Shown here: positions 24,817 through 38,556 of the stretch, in pieces
Numbering within the stretch: the first letter of the stretch is position 1
Layout of the letters: each line of letters begins with the position of its first letter
Assembly (NCBI RefSeq): GCF_910592395.1
Contig: NC_088318.1
Span: 2,170,001-2,234,000 of the forward strand
DNA: 64,000 nucleotides
Direction of reading: 5' to 3'
Source: Lineus longissimus
Lineage: Eukaryota; Nemertea; Pilidiophora; Heteronemertea; Lineidae
Notes under the pieces: generated by a model
The model's input: the letters and a program-made list of their open reading frames with translations, nothing else
Told to the model about the DNA's origin: nothing
The model's database searches: none
Position numbers and translations under genes: made by a program

Positions 24817-25429
24817 TCAGATAAACAAGACTAGACTGTTTAAGGTTTTAAGCAGAAGAGACTTACCATCTGTGAACACCTTTGTTTCTGAAAGCCTGAC
24901 ATTTTCACGATTTCCATGGCAAGGTTTGCAAGTGTGAACATAACTAGGACTGCAAAAATTTGTATCGTTTGTTTATCATTTGAAAATGGCTTCATACACA
25001 CCGACAAAAATGATGCTAGCAAAATCTGAAATGTTTTTGCAAACAAATACATGTTGGCACTGCAGAATTGAAGGGGTTAACAGATAGACTCTTCTTTGAC
25101 CTCATTTTCAGCCAGCCTAAAACTGGAAGGTGTAATGTACCTGTACATATCATATATTTACATGTGTAGGTAATTTGCAGTATTACTAATTGATTGTACA
25201 GTAAAACCAGTTGTTTCTTTTTCCTTTTGCATGTGTTGCCCCTCATGGTGTTGGTCATCCCTCTCTCCCTGCTATTGTTTCAAACTCCAATTCATAATCT
25301 TACAGTGACTTTGTCTCCATATTGTAAGTGGCTGCTCAGTAAAATCAGCATGTTCCATCTCGTTGTTTTGGACATGGTGAGAATAGTAAATCGTAGTCAG
25401 AAATCGCTTGCTCTAAATACAACCTGAAT

Positions 25430-25517
25430 TTTATTTTAATCATGAAAAGCTACAGTAATCTCCCAGAGTTTCAATTACAAATCAAAGAAATGAAATCCTT
25501 GTGAATTACAGAATAAA
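25430..25517. terminator. Crossed poly(A) signals of GINS2 and C8orf82
   Basis: A minus-strand AATAAA at 25430-25435 suits the C8orf82 homologue (about 380 nt after its stop) and a plus-strand AATAAA at 25512-25517 suits GINS2 (about 700 nt after its stop). If both are used the two 3' UTRs overlap by roughly 80-100 nt. This is inference from position. Confidence 0.45.
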
Positions 25518-25811
25518 CCTTTGTACAGAGATCCACTAGGGAGAAACCCGAATTATGGATTAACAAAAACTGAATCTCCCACTTTGGATAGAGACAATTT
25601 CCACAATATCTTTTCTTGGGTTTCCACGAGTCAAGAAGGAAAAACGTTTTTGGTGCAAAGCATCTGGAGATGTCACAATGAACACCAAACCATCCCAAGT
25701 TCTGACATAATTTGCACTGTTATCTCTGATCGATTCATGTTCGATGGGTCTTTGAAGTCAATCTCAATCAACGACTTCATTTAGGTTTCATATCACTGAG
25801 CACAAGTCGAT

Positions 25812-27195
25812 TCAACTGTCAAGATATTGTGGACGAAATCTTGCAGGTTCACTTTCAAGAATGTCAATCAGTTCATTCGTCAAAGTATAAGTGGTCCCCT
25901 GCCAGCTGAAGTGGGTTGGAGGCTTACTATCATCACCATGTTCATAGGAGAAACTTTTGCTAAACTCGATAGCAAGACTAGATTCAATCAGACCTATTCC
26001 GCCGGTCCTCTCAGATGCTGGGTGATAAACTCTCCCAGACTCTGGTAACATACAAATTTTATCTGGTTCAAAAGAGACTGTCAAGAGTTCTCCTGCACCT
26101 CCAAATGAAAGTCTTGATGTAGAATCCAGATCATCCTGAGAAACTTTCTGAATAAGATGGGTGTAGACTATGGGACGGTCATCACAGCGAATGAAGTTTC
26201 TCTCGCGGCCACAGGGAGAAATGTAAGGGAACACGTCTTCATAGAGGCCAGTTTCATTTATCTTCACTCTCTTAAAGAAGAACTCCAAGAAGTCTTTCTC
26301 TGAAAAGAATAAAATGTGTTGGATGAAATATTTTTAATCAATCATTATTGAAATTATAGTCTCTCTCTCTGAAAGATTTTTATCATGACGAGTTGTTAGA
26401 ACTCATTCCTCTGAAACAATTACTGAAATGACTGATGTGATGTACTGATTATCAAATCCTGTCCTTAGAATCGTACCTTTAAAACAGGATGTGAAGTTCT
26501 TTATTCGAGCATCATCCAGGAAGAGCTGAAGAGATGAAGAAAAAGTAAGTTTAAGTTGCAGACAACCCCACAATAATGATCTCATCCTTCACAAATCCCT
26601 CAATATGATTGTTTCCCACATCACATAAGATGAGATCAGTTTGCTCAAAAACTGCTTCAAAATAGTCTTACTTCAGTACTTGGCCTGGGACATAGGCCAT
26701 GCCAAAGTTTAAGATAACTGGTACATTGGCTACTCTTTAGGCTGTTGGAAAAGAATAAAAGGGATATGACGGACATGGATTACCGCTGGACCAGTTTGCC
26801 ATGGAGAACCATTACTATGTTATTGGTGAATAGACAGTAGTTTCGACAATCTTCATCTTGTCCCGAGCTGATGAAAGGAGATGACACACGTTATAAGTAG
26901 TGGGACGACCTATCATTCGATGCATAACTAGACTGTAGCTTCCAGTATGCTTCTCAACTAATCATGGTTATACTCCGATTACTTGGGCATCAAACTGTAG
27001 CAATAAAGCTTAACTCTGCCCACACACCTGGCCTTGGTGATCAATGAAGTAGAAGTATTCTCTGTGCTTGGGGTTTGGAGATTGGCCTTGGACATAGTGA
27101 AGCCATCTACATTGCATTCGCACCACTTCTGTAGGGATATTTTGAAGTGAAAGTGTTTTCCTAAAAAGGTTGTGCAACCTTTGTAACATCTGCAT
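25812..27195 (-). CDS. C8orf82: C8orf82 homologue (UPF0598 family)
   Basis: Member of the UPF0598 family, mitochondrial in vertebrates and without a known function. Exons on the minus strand: 27195-27028, 26525-26477, 26299-25812 (TGA); 705 nt, 234 aa against about 216 in human. Diagnostic blocks are YVQGQSPNPKHREYFYFIDH, QLFLDDARIKNFTSCFK, SPCGRERNFIRCDDRPIV and VYHPASERTGGIGLI. The N terminus MQMLQRLHNLFRKTLSLQN is basic, lacks acidic residues and can form an amphipathic helix, as expected for a mitochondrial presequence. The upstream GTG at 27204 is not a start; the ATG at 27195 or the next at 27189 is. It is head-to-head with KATNB1. Confidence 0.93.
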
Positions 27196-27831
27196 AGCTG
27201 ACACTAAAGATTTTGCCTTTGATAAGCCGAAAAAAGTTATGAAACAGCTTTTGAGAATTTGACCATGCTCCAGTGTTTACAACGGAAGTACACATTGTGC
27301 ACATGCGCATTATAACTTTCAGTACTTTTCTTAAACTAATTTTGATTGGCTGTTTTCGTTCACACCTATTTTGGTGGAAAAATGTTGACTTTCTGCCATA
27401 AAACACGCGATGCAGAAATTAAATTTATGTTGACCTTAAAGAATATAGTCTAATCTATAACTGCACGCAATTCTTGGTGTTATGCGTCTCAAAACGATTA
27501 AAAAACCCTCTGATTTAGAGAAGGGTTGTGAAATTTGTGACAAAACTTTCGACCAATCAAATTTCGTCTTTCGTTTGATTGTAGGAAGCGATAGCCCAGT
27601 CTGGAATGGACATTCGTGGGTCAAAATATAGAATTTGCAGTTAGAAAATCCCTTCAAAAGCAGAACTACAGGAATTTTTGGTTTCAAAAGTTTATATGTT
27701 ACACAGAGAAACATTACTGGAATCAAAAAATAATGGTTCAATAGAAAGAAACTGAATACTACCCCTAAATTTATTGCCCCAAACTTCGCCGAAGACATTT
27801 TCGCCCCAGAAGAGAAGAAAGTTGATAAAAC
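27196..27831. promoter_or_regulatory. Divergent promoter region C8orf82/KATNB1
   Basis: Only about 640 bp separate the two divergent start codons, so promoters are probably shared or overlapping. An inverted CCAAT (GATTGG) occurs near 27343 and a CCAAT at about 27552 (GACCAATC). A long minus-strand frame inside (27436-27798) has no splice or family support. Confidence 0.4.
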
Positions 27832-30800
27832 ATGGCGGGCGCGGGGAACAACAGAGCGAAACGTGCCTGGAAACTTGGTAAGAATTTTACTGTCACGACT
27901 AGATAGTAAAGTATGATAGTGGATGTGCCATCGACATCTTCGCCCGAGTTCTCTAGAGTCCGACTGAAACTACCACCACACTTTTGACGGTCACTGTCAC
28001 TGAGTCAGTGGAGTGAGACATCCTTGATAATGATGTTGGCTTGTAGTATTGTATCACCGACACGGGACTGGAGTTGAACGCATTGCAGAAATTTAATAGA
28101 AAGGACAATGCATTGAGCAGTTACGTGAGGATTTCACAATACATGAGGGAGAAAATCAGGTTTGCTCTTTTACACCATAAATCTTGCTAAGTGCGACTGA
28201 ATTGTTTTAATTCATTGTAATTCTCTCTCTCCACTTTCAGAGGAATTTGTTGCCCATGGCGGCAATGTCAACTGTTTGGCCCTTGGCCAGAAATCTGGAA
28301 GAGTTATGGTCACTGGTGGAGATGATAAAAAAGTCAACACCTGGGCTGTCGGAAAGCCCAATGTCATCATGGTGAGTGTCAAGTATTTGATTGAATAAAT
28401 AATGTGATGGCTTTGTTTGGTTGTAATAATTGACTTATGAAGCTTCAGTTCTCATGCTGTTGGAAGTTGTCAGGTTTTCCAGAATACTTTGAGATGTGTT
28501 GATTAGATTACTCGATTTTTCAAAAATTGATAAATTAAGTAAAAGCATTTCTTCTTGCCTTGTTTCTTTCAGAGTTTATCAGGCCATACCAGTCCAGTGG
28601 AAACTGTCCGATTCGGTCATAATGAAGAGTTAGTTATTGCTGGTTCCATGTCAGGTGCACTGAAAATCTGGGACCTTGAGGCAGCTAAAAGTAAGTCGAG
28701 AAGCTCTGGTGTCTCATCAAGACACTAAATATAACTTAACTTACCAGCACGATACAAATCAAAGATACTGAGATGCTCATTGGCACACAAAGTATAACCT
28801 AACTTCAAGCAGCTTAGAAGTGAAATATACATTTTAAACGCAGGAAGGCACCGTGCAAATCGAAGATACTTTTCACGCACAAGAAGACACTGTCCAAATC
28901 AAAGATATGTTTCAAGCTTGAGAAGACAGCAAGAACCAGTCTGATTCAGAAGAAATCAGCTTGTGCTTCAAATTGACTTTCCTTACCTTATGATTGTATT
29001 CTTCTTCCAGTTGTCCGCACGCTCACTGGCCACAAGGCCAACATTCGCAGTCTGGACTTCCACCCTTATGGTGACTTTGTCACTTCGGGGTCTGTGGACA
29101 CAACAGTCAAGGTTTGTAACTCCAACCTTCCTTAGCGGACGTCTCTGTTCGTAGGACACCCTCTCTATAAGTATAAGGGACACTCATTTCGGTCCAATTT
29201 GGCCATTTCCCTAGAATTTACCCCTGTAATCATGACACCTCTCTTTTAAGGACAGGGTAAACTTGTCAGTTTTAAAAAGAAGTTCTTCTGTCGTTAAGTT
29301 CTGAGTTAGGGACATTTTAGCATTCAGTATAGCTTCACCCTGAAGGCACTATAAGTTATAAGATAGTTGTCGGAATTAAGATGCCTTTGTACATAGTAAC
29401 TAACTAACTTACTCTGAATTGGATTATGAATTCCAATTTGCCAAAAACTGTTCCACCGAGTTTCACATCATGTTTACTCTCTCCCTTCCAGAATCTTCTA
29501 TTCTTGTGTAGGTTTATTTCTTCTCTCTGCCTGTCTGTTACTTGTTCAATTTGTTCAGAGATAATTAGAAGATGGCGTCTGTTAGAAATGTAGAACAATA
29601 TTCAGTTTATCAGCCTTGAGATGTTATTCTTTCCTTTGTAGGCCAACATTTTAGAAGGTGATTTCTTTCAGCTTCAACTTTTTATGTGTGTTTGACTTTC
29701 CTGTTCGTTTTTGGTGGAATTCGACTCGTCAAGTATGATGTTGAACTTCAGAAACATTTTCTTTACCTATTTGTCTATCCCTGTCCTTTCAGTTATGGGA
29801 TACTCGCAGGAAAGGGTGCATATTCACGTACAAGGTAAGATGGAAAAAGATTGATTTGGATAAGTCTTACAATAGTGATCGATAGTTGATTTCTATAGGT
29901 CTTTTTGTGCAATTAGGAAAATTTTTGTTCATGTAAATCAATTTCAGTTTAGTACTAAACATCCTGGGGATACTTGTTCTCTTTAAATGGTACACAAACT
30001 AACATAATCATGGAGTTGATGTCATAACCCCTTGAATTTTACATCTCTCAACTTCCAACATTTGTAGGGTCACACCCAAGCAGTGAACTGTTTGAGGTTC
30101 AGTCCAGATGGCCGTTGGATTGCCTCAGCAGGAGCAGACGGCTCTGTGAAGCTCTGGGATCTGACAGCTGGCAAATTACTTAAAGAATTCGGCAAGCATT
30201 TTGATGCAGTCAACTGTCTTGAGTTCCACCCAAAGGAGTTCTTGTTGGCCTCTGGAAGCTCAGATAGGTGAGCTGGTAAATCACGGGTTCTGTAATATCA
30301 AGTCCCTCAGTGGATTATTGTGCCCAATGAGGGACCTTTGCAGCAGCAGGCTTTTGCTGCTTTGACATTGACTACCAAGTGATTTCACAAAGATAATTTG
30401 TATCAGACCTGGGTGTCTTTACCTGTCTGGCCTCATCTCCCACCATGCTCCCTCAAGAGAGCAGTACCAATCAGCCTCTTTGCACGTCATACCAAAGTGA
30501 AGAATCTGCTCCTGATGTAAAAATCAAATATATCTACCAATTGACTTTGTAACCCTCCCTTCCAGGTCTGTTAAATTTTGGGATTTGGAAACGTTCAAGC
30601 TTGTCAGCACCACTGACAGCAATTCAGGACCGATCAGGTAAGTTATGGGGAAATCATGTGATTGGTGCCAAACACAAAGGCTGAATTTGGGCGTCATCTA
30701 CCCTCCGTACTTGACCCTGGGGTCCCAGACGTTAAAGTTATTTGATGAGAAGATATTGATATTGGCCATGGGTTCGATTCAGATAAAGACAAATTCAATT

Positions 30801-33800
30801 TTGAAATAATCCACAGGTGTCTTCAGCTGCTTTATGTGTCTTCTGAGATGTCTGACGTGTCTGACGTGATGCCATTGTTGTTTTTCAGGACGATATGTTT
30901 CCACCCAGAAGGTTCGATGTTGTTTGCAGGAAGCCCAGAGGGTGTATGCACGTACACGTGGGAGCCTTCACGGTGTATCGACACGCTACAAATGGGATGG
31001 GGCAACGTGGGATCTCTTGCTATGGCATCAAGTTCTAAACACGTACAAATGGTAAGGGAAGAGCACAACTTATTAGAATTATTTCGTGTGGGTATTGAAT
31101 CTGAAAATATTGTGAGCGATTTAAAGTACCGTACACCAGTCGAGTTTGACACCAATATAGTGCAGGTTAGATATGCTGTGTGACCTGCCTTGCAATCTCT
31201 TGGCTAGTTTCTATTATTTCAATGTTGTCCCGGAGCATCACATCTTCAATTTGAAATTCATGCTGATATTTGGCTGATAACGTGACTCCAATTTCAGGTA
31301 GCAGCGTCCTACAATAAGACGAATGTGTCAACGTATGTTGTGGACTTACAAGCTATGGATCAGGCTGGGGATGCCCCTGGTCCACAAAGTCCCCCACCGC
31401 CATTGATATTGAGGTAAGAATAATGGCTGGGCAAAAAATGAACAAATTTGAATAAAAGCGAGAAAATTTCATCAAAAATAGATTTGTGTGAACTTTTTGC
31501 TGATGTTGAGGTACAAAAATTTGTTGAATAGAACGTAATCCATTCACTTAAATAATACTCGTGCCATTTGGACCTTTATAGTGCTACATGTAGCTCATTG
31601 CTCGATTTGTTGCTATTGATCTAAAATTAGCGGATTCTATTTTCAGTGGGAGAAAAAACTTCATTACAGAGAGACCTGCTACACAGTCAACGAGACAGAG
31701 GTATGTCATCATGGATAGTCAAGGTCTTGTGTGTGGGGGTGGCGAGGGGGAGAGGAGAGGATATGAATACCCTATTTGTTATGAGGGAATTCATTTTTGT
31801 AGAAAACCATGCTGTATATGAACCTTTTAGAAAAGTATCTTTTCATTTCCAAGGAGAGGTTCGGTTGAAAAATGTCTTTTTATTAGAACATTTGTGAAAC
31901 TATTCAATGTGATTCTGTTTCAGTGAACCAAAAGAGGAACCAGAGGAGCACTCATCCTCACCCCAGGAAGACCCAGGCGACGATGAGTCATCGATCGCTG
32001 ATATCCAACAACCTGATGACTACAATAAAATATTCCATCCATCTAGACGTCTAAGTGAGTTTCCATTCCTGACCTTTCATTAGGTTACAGTACTGTAAAA
32101 AGAGGTAGATGTTTTTGTACAGCTTATGTATGTAGTCAGTGAGTAGACTTATGTAGGTTAGAGTTGGTGAAGTGATACTGCAATGTACTGCAGCTTGGTG
32201 TGATTTGGTTGTCATCATGCACATGGCCAACCCATATAGTGCGAGGCAACTGTAGTCACACTGCCAGAATTGGGTCCGTGTTTTGAAAAGAATTGAAATC
32301 ATGGGTGAATAAATATGTTTTACTTCTTGATATTTTCCATGGCCACTTGATTCTACCAATGTCATCTTGCACTCATAGTTGATGTTTTCGTTTCAGCTCA
32401 CTCCCCACCAAGAGACAGACCATTCCAGGCACCAGATAGTCCTCCAGAACGAGATGACTTCAAAACACACGTCGTCCAAGCACCAAAAGAGCCACCATCA
32501 CAACCTCAGAAGTCTTCCCAGCCCCCTCCATTGAAACAACCGGTACAGCCCACGCCAACCCCTGCTGCAAGGGAACCGTCAAAACCCGTCGCACCTACCC
32601 CTGCTGCGAGGGAAACCTCAAAACCTGCAGCACCTTCTGTGCCGGAAGTGGTGCCAGCCAATAGACATAGACCAATTGGATTAGATGCCGAGGCATTTTT
32701 ACCAGTAAGTGCATTTTAAGTTGTCTGCGCAAAAAAGGGCAAAACTCGTTTTGGAAATTGGCACTTGCTCTGTAATGCTTAGCTTAACCCAGTTGTAACA
32801 GTTACTGACTGACTGTCGTGGTAGCATTAGAAGAGTCAAATAAAATGTGTCTGATCTCCCTGTCACAAAATGTTGTTTCCATGAATGGAATGTTTGGATT
32901 GGTAATCATACCAAGATGGAGGGTCATCTTACCCTGATGGGGGGTCATCATACCCCCGGGGGGCAGTCATGTCAGATGCTGATTCGCATGTGTATGATTT
33001 ATTTCAGAAACACGTTAATCCGGTGGTGCAACAGGTACAATCCGAATCGACTATAGTCACTGCAATAACTCGGGGCCACGATTCGATGCAAGCTGTGATG
33101 CAAAATAGAGGCAAAAACTTACAGATAGTCCGAGCGTTGTGGTCTGGGGGAAACGTCAAGGTAGGTTGGGTAGCTTTGTGAAGTACATGTAGCTCTTCTT
33201 GGAATTCACCGACAACGTTTCATTTTAAGGATCCTAGAGATGTTGAAGAAAATCAGCTAGATATGTTATGTGCCTTTCTTGGGCAATTGCTAGCTAAAGG
33301 CGATCATCGCTTAAATCAGGTTGCCAAGTATAACAGACTTGACCAACAGTCCAATGTCATTGTCTAACGGCAGGAGTGATTATCTCTACTAACATGTTCT
33401 TTGGAAATATCTTTGGCAATCCTGATGTTGAATATCTGTAATAACCATCGTAGCCTAATAGTATGATATTTTGTTTCAGACTGCTCTAGATTCGGCTATT
33501 AGCATGAGTGACCAAGCTGTGATTGTAGACCTTCTCAATATTTTACAACAAAGAGTGTAAGTAGCCCTCATACTTACTTGAGTTCCTATTGGGCAATTGT
33601 TTGGCATGGTTCGATTTTTCCGTTTGCTCTGCAAAACCAAATTATCAGACGGACAAGTTACTTCAGTGAAGCAGTTGCACAGTTGACAAGTAGAAATTCT
33701 TGAGTTTCAATATGAAACCTATTGCAGGGAAACTGTCCTATTGTAACGGACAACCAGATGTCTTGGTGCACACGGCATTTTCATAGAAAAACTCAAATCA

Positions 33801-34820
33801 ATGTTTGACCTTTCTTCCTGTCTCTGGGGTCCATTTATTCATAGGTTCATGCTTCAATGGATAGTTTCTTTTCCATTTCAGATCAATATGGAATTTAGAA
33901 TTATGCGCAACAGCTTTAGGACAGTTGGAACCTTTGTTAGGCAGCAAATATGAAAAGTAAGTTTGATAGTCTTTTTCGCTTGCTCCGTTTCCTTGTCAAC
34001 ATTCATATTGAAATTGAGGATGAGTTTCTAGTCGCTTATTTCTACAAAACTCAGTGCGTACAATCTTATCAGAACTTAAAGGCAGAGCAAGGGCTGGAAC
34101 TTGATTTGTTTAGTAAAGTAGTATTTCAGATTACCTGGCAGTGTGTCAGTCTGATGGTGCTGTTGTGAATTCATGAGTATGTACATTGTAGTAAAGGTAT
34201 TCAAATTCCTTTTTGTCTGTTTATTTCAGTTACACAAGTGTTGCATGTAATACACTACGACTTATCCTGAAGAACTTCTCATCTGTGATCAAATCAAACG
34301 TCTCTGCCCCACCATCAGCCGGAGTGGACATTAGTCGCGAAGAAAGGTGAGAGGTCACTTTGGAAGTCATATGGTACCTCTCCCTCTTCAAGAATGCCTC
34401 TGAGATCTTGGCTACATCATATGCTACGAGTAGGGATTAGGAACTGGCAGCGAATGGTTCTTTACTACTGTTGATGCCACCTGGAGCATGGGTTGACCAT
34501 GGTCTTCCCTCACCTTCTGCACTCTTGCACTTTTGTCTTTGTTTGTCTTGTGGACAGCAGAAAAAACTTTGCTTGACTTTCTCTGGATCCTCTCCACTGC
34601 TGGATCGACTTGGCTGACACTTCCCTCATGGTTTCAGCAAATTGTTCCGATTCATCCAAGTCTGATCATCTCTTCTTTTGATTTCAGGTATCATAAGTGT
34701 CAAGAGTGCTACAAACAGTTGATGAATATTCGTTCAGTCTTATCTGCTAAAAAGAATGATCAGGGCAAACTCGGGAGTACGTACAGAGAACTGCATTTAA
34801 TGATGAATATGCTCGAATGA
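27832..34820 (+). CDS. KATNB1: KATNB1, katanin p80 regulatory subunit
   Basis: Regulatory subunit of the microtubule-severing AAA enzyme katanin; targets p60 to centrosomes and spindle poles. Seventeen exons: 27832-27877, 28241-28371, 28573-28690, 29011-29111, 29793-29834, 30068-30267, 30566-30637, 30889-31051, 31298-31413, 31647-31700, 31924-32054, 32397-32704, 33008-33160, 33480-33556, 33882-33956, 34230-34346, 34688-34820; 2037 nt, 678 aa (human about 655). WD40 repeats span residues about 15-300 ([44 protein letters not shown]). A Pro/Ser-rich linker follows, with a repeated PTPAARE(T/P)SKP motif. The con80 domain covers about 500-678 ([35 protein letters not shown]). Identity is certain. 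Confidence 0.97.
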
Positions 34821-34840
34821 ACTCACTGCAACTCCATTTC

Positions 34841-34846
34841 AATAAA
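34841..34846 (+). terminator. Proximal KATNB1 poly(A) signal
   Basis: AATAAA lies only 21 nt after the stop codon. If used it gives an unusually short 3' UTR; AATAAA motifs near 37181 and 37288 would give 3' UTRs of about 2.4 kb. Confidence 0.5.
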
Positions 34847-37494
34847 GTGTATTCAAGGTGATTTCTGCTGTTGCGATAATAGCCTGGAACTACCATGGAG
34901 TTTGGTTCATATGAGCAGTCCAGTTGCACACAGTCTCAAGAGTTAACCTTGCTAGAATTGACATCAGTGAAAGCTGCATTGTAGGATGTGTATTGGGATA
35001 CTTAATGCAATACAAACTGTAGGACTGCTGCACAATCACCAAAATATATGTGGCTATCATTATCAGGCCTAACAAGGTTTGTCATTAGAAAAAGTGAATA
35101 AGCCATTTTGGATGTAAAATTTACGTCATTGACCCATGTGGCACTGTTCGTTGTCGACACAACAATGGTAGTGGTGTAGTCAACCAAGGTGCTATCCACA
35201 CATGCTGCCCTTTCCACTTAGTCGGCAGGTTAAACGACGTGATTTGACATCCTGAATGGATGCCCAGATAGTGTCCCAGCATGGCCTTGGTTCTAATCAG
35301 CATTGTAACCAATGGATTGCAATTTATGGGTATTATGTTGTTAGGGGTTTTGACAAATTTGGTTTTGATGGAGCTGCAGGAACTAGGTCGCCCACTCTTT
35401 TTACAATGGGCTGTAAGTATAGTCTGCATATCCAAGAGGGGGGACTGAGGTCATGACAGCTGGACAAAACGTATGGCTGAGTATTTGATGATGCAAAAAT
35501 AGCTTTCGGGCTAACTAAAATTGACCAAGTGTGTCTGTGATCTTGCATTTGATACACTTTTCCAAATTTCACGAAATGTTTTTTACAGCCTTACGGAAGG
35601 GCTAAATTCACTTTGTTTTATGGTAAAGCTGAATAATTGGGATGAAATGTTGGCAATATATACCCACAGTTACAGGATTTCAGTGATTATTCCTGTCAGT
35701 TCATATCATACCAGAATATTGCTCGAGTGTTTTGTTTTCTCACTTTCTGTATCACATGGTTTTCTTGAATTAAAAATGGAAAATTTGATAATACGCCGGT
35801 CGTGTCACCCTCTCAGTATGATTCAGGAGATGGGATCAATATATTCACAGCCATTCTAATTTGCGGTTTTGTTAAATTGCAACTCGGGGGTGGGTTTTTT
35901 TGAAAAGGGCTTCAACATCACATGTACGGTAGTTGTTCTACTTCTAATCCGATTTGCAAAATGTTAAATAATAGATGTGCTATAAGAATTTTGGTTGCCT
36001 CTGCAGGAATTGGCTTGGCTGAGAGTAAAACCAAACCCTTGCTTCTTTTGTCACCTGGCAATCAGTTGTTTGATTGCATAGGTCTACAGCTTGTTGTTCA
36101 CTGGGCCAGTGACTGGCTTCTTCACAAGAGGTGCAAGGACTTTGTGACGATGGGATCACAGTTGACAGTTGAAAAATGTGTTTGCCCAATGTGACTAATT
36201 CAGATTTCTGCATCAATGTTATATTGTAAGTCGTACCGGTAGTATTTTCTTGCCAGTGGTGAATGTGATGTGATATTTTGTTAAAACCCCGACACCAGTC
36301 TTTCATACATGTATGTCATCATCATCTCTGGAGAAATCATACCAGATAGATCCTGATGGTGTTGCACAAGTGGTGCCATCTTATTCCCATGTGAGAATAG
36401 AGTTCGTGTGGAATGAGCTTCCAACCTTCCTCAGCCGACTGTGTGTTCAGTACCGAATTAACTGATTTGCTTTTGCGTTGTAAATATCTAAACAGTAGCA
36501 CTGACATACATGTAATAACAATAATGTGACATGATGTTGGTGAAGCCATTTAAAAATTCCGTATACCAGGCTTCCATTGCTAGAGTTTTTCCACACTTTT
36601 GTTGCCGCTGTGTGGGAATACAGGGTGTTTGTATGGGCAATAGGGACTACAGTCGTTCAGCAATTTTCACTTTCACTTTGGGCTCATTGCGGAGCTACAC
36701 ACTGCTGGTCTTTACTCCTGTCAACATCCATACTGGCTTTGAACTACTCAGACATGCCTTGTATATCATATGATTTTACTTCACCTGTCATACAAAGAAA
36801 ATATGCCACCACAAGTTCAAACTTGAGACTCAAATTCCTAGGTGCGCTGTTTCCGAAGGAAACCATGGGAGGTGATATCAGTGACTTTGCTTCAAGGAAT
36901 TTTTAGACTCGAGGAACGTGCTTATATCATGAAATATTAATGAAACAGCAAACTCTAAAAACCTACTGGGAAAGTTTATATCAGGTGGCTTCTGTTCTGT
37001 TTAATTTTACACCATTCAAATAAATAGCATGCTAATTATGAGTTCTTTATATTGCTAATACTAATGTCATAGACATTTGGATCTTAATATCTATTAAATT
37101 TTTACTTTTGCCCAATCCGTTCCATTTTCACGTTGTGCTTTGTGTTCTCGCCTTTTGTATTTATTTTTAATTGAGTGTAAATAAATCAATTGTTGGTTGT
37201 CTGGCCAACCTTTAATTGTGGTGTCCGAAATGAATATGTGCATGGTGACCTACATGTATTGTGTCAGTCTGTGCATAGGTATGTACTGAATAAATTGTCA
37301 GAAGCCTTCGTGATTGTCAAGATTTGAACACCAACATTTACAATGTTTAATGGACCTTGAACTAGAGTGTACGAAGTCCAAACGGACATTGACCAATTTT
37401 ACAGTCCCATATTTTTCTGATTGACGTTTTGTACATGTATGGGTGTGCAGCATACACAACTGACTTATTATGGGAAGCAGTTTTTTCCACTTCT
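34847..37494. other. No gene; probable long KATNB1 3' UTR
   Basis: AT-rich DNA with scattered unrelated open frames on both strands, none with splice sites or a recognisable family. It ends with AATAAA motifs near 37181 and 37288, so part or all may be a long 3' UTR. Confidence 0.45.
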
Positions 37495-37504
37495 CTTCAA
37501 CGGT

Positions 37505-37560
37505 TAGAATGCTGGACTTTCGGCCTGGTGGTCACGGGTTCGACTCCCCGTAAAGACTTC
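37505..37560 (+). other. tRNA-Glu-like fragment (SINE head)
   Basis: ACGGTTAGAATGCTGGACTT resembles the D-arm of tRNA-Glu, and GGTCACGGGTTCGACTCCCC is a T-arm with box B. The anticodon stem does not pair, so it is not a functional tRNA. The T-arm phrase GGTCACGGGTTCGACTCCC recurs at 42680, which suggests one dispersed family. Confidence 0.5.
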
Positions 37561-37936
37561 CTTCAGTAGAAATACATGTATGTCACAACCATCTAGTGTT
37601 CCTGTTACAGGTTGATACCACAATTATAGGCATGCCCGGGACCTCTGCACCAGGAGAGTAATATGATATGAAGAGAATGTCTAATATGATGACAGTTCTT
37701 CTCACTGACACTTGTTACTGGATACAGAAAATTTATGATAAATAAAAAAGTAAAAAGTATCAAGGAACTTTGATTGTTGGTGTTGCTTTCTCTTCAAGTT
37801 CTTTGACGGCTGTCTTGGTTCCCCGGAAGAGGGATTAGCCACTGTAAATCTTGCTCACAATCCTTGAATTCAACAGTGACCTGCGACAAGGAACGGTCTA
37901 CTGTTCTACAAGCTGCAAGGCCCACCTATTTGCAGT

Positions 37937-38306
37937 GATCAATCAATCAATCAATCAATCAATGTTGGCATTTGTAGAACGCTCCAATTACTCGGCGAGT
38001 GGGTATTCTGGAGTGCTTATTTCCCCAAAGGCAACTGGTGGGCCTTTAGGAGGGACTTGTAAGTCTGGAGGGAATCAATGTTACAGAGCTTTTGTGGAGC
38101 TGGTTCCACAGTTCTGGAGCAGCTACATGTACCGCAAAGGAACGACCACCAAGAGTCTGGCACTTGAACCGAGGGACCTCAAGGAACATCGCAGATCCTG
38201 ACCTAAGGCTTTTGCAATCGACAATTGCCTTTCCTGATACATGTATATGTGGTATCAAACTGCAGCGATTCCCTTCTGATCCAAACATGTGCATGTACCA
38301 CACCAT
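37937..38306 (-). mobile_element. 3' end of a decayed CR1/L2-type LINE
   Basis: The minus strand encodes VPRFKCQTLGGRSFAVHVAA followed by PELWNQL, which matches the conserved GxRSFxVAAPxLWNxLP motif near the end of CR1/L2/Jockey reverse transcriptases, with a two-residue insertion. Downstream in the same orientation the copy ends at an (ATTG)n microsatellite at 37937-37963, as short tandem repeats end CR1/L2-type elements. No intact reverse transcriptase is present. Confidence 0.6.
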
Positions 38307-38556
38307 TTTCTTGATGCAGTCCGTTAAGTTGGATAACTGGATAGATCAGACTGAGTTGACAAGCCAAAGACAACTCCCATATCTCGACAGTGAGAACCCT
38401 CAGCTGGCAGTCATCAAAGATTTTTGGGGGAGACACATCTCCTGATGCTCAGCATCCTGAACTTCAGTGCAACACTCGGCACTGATGTCAACGTGTGTAA
38501 GAGGAGGAAGCTGCTCAGTAGCAAAGAAATCAAGAAAGCATGTTGACATGAAAATC

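Noticed and set aside
27436-27798. 120-codon minus-strand frame upstream of KATNB1
   Set aside because: Hydrophobic low-complexity translation of AT-rich promoter DNA without splice or family support.
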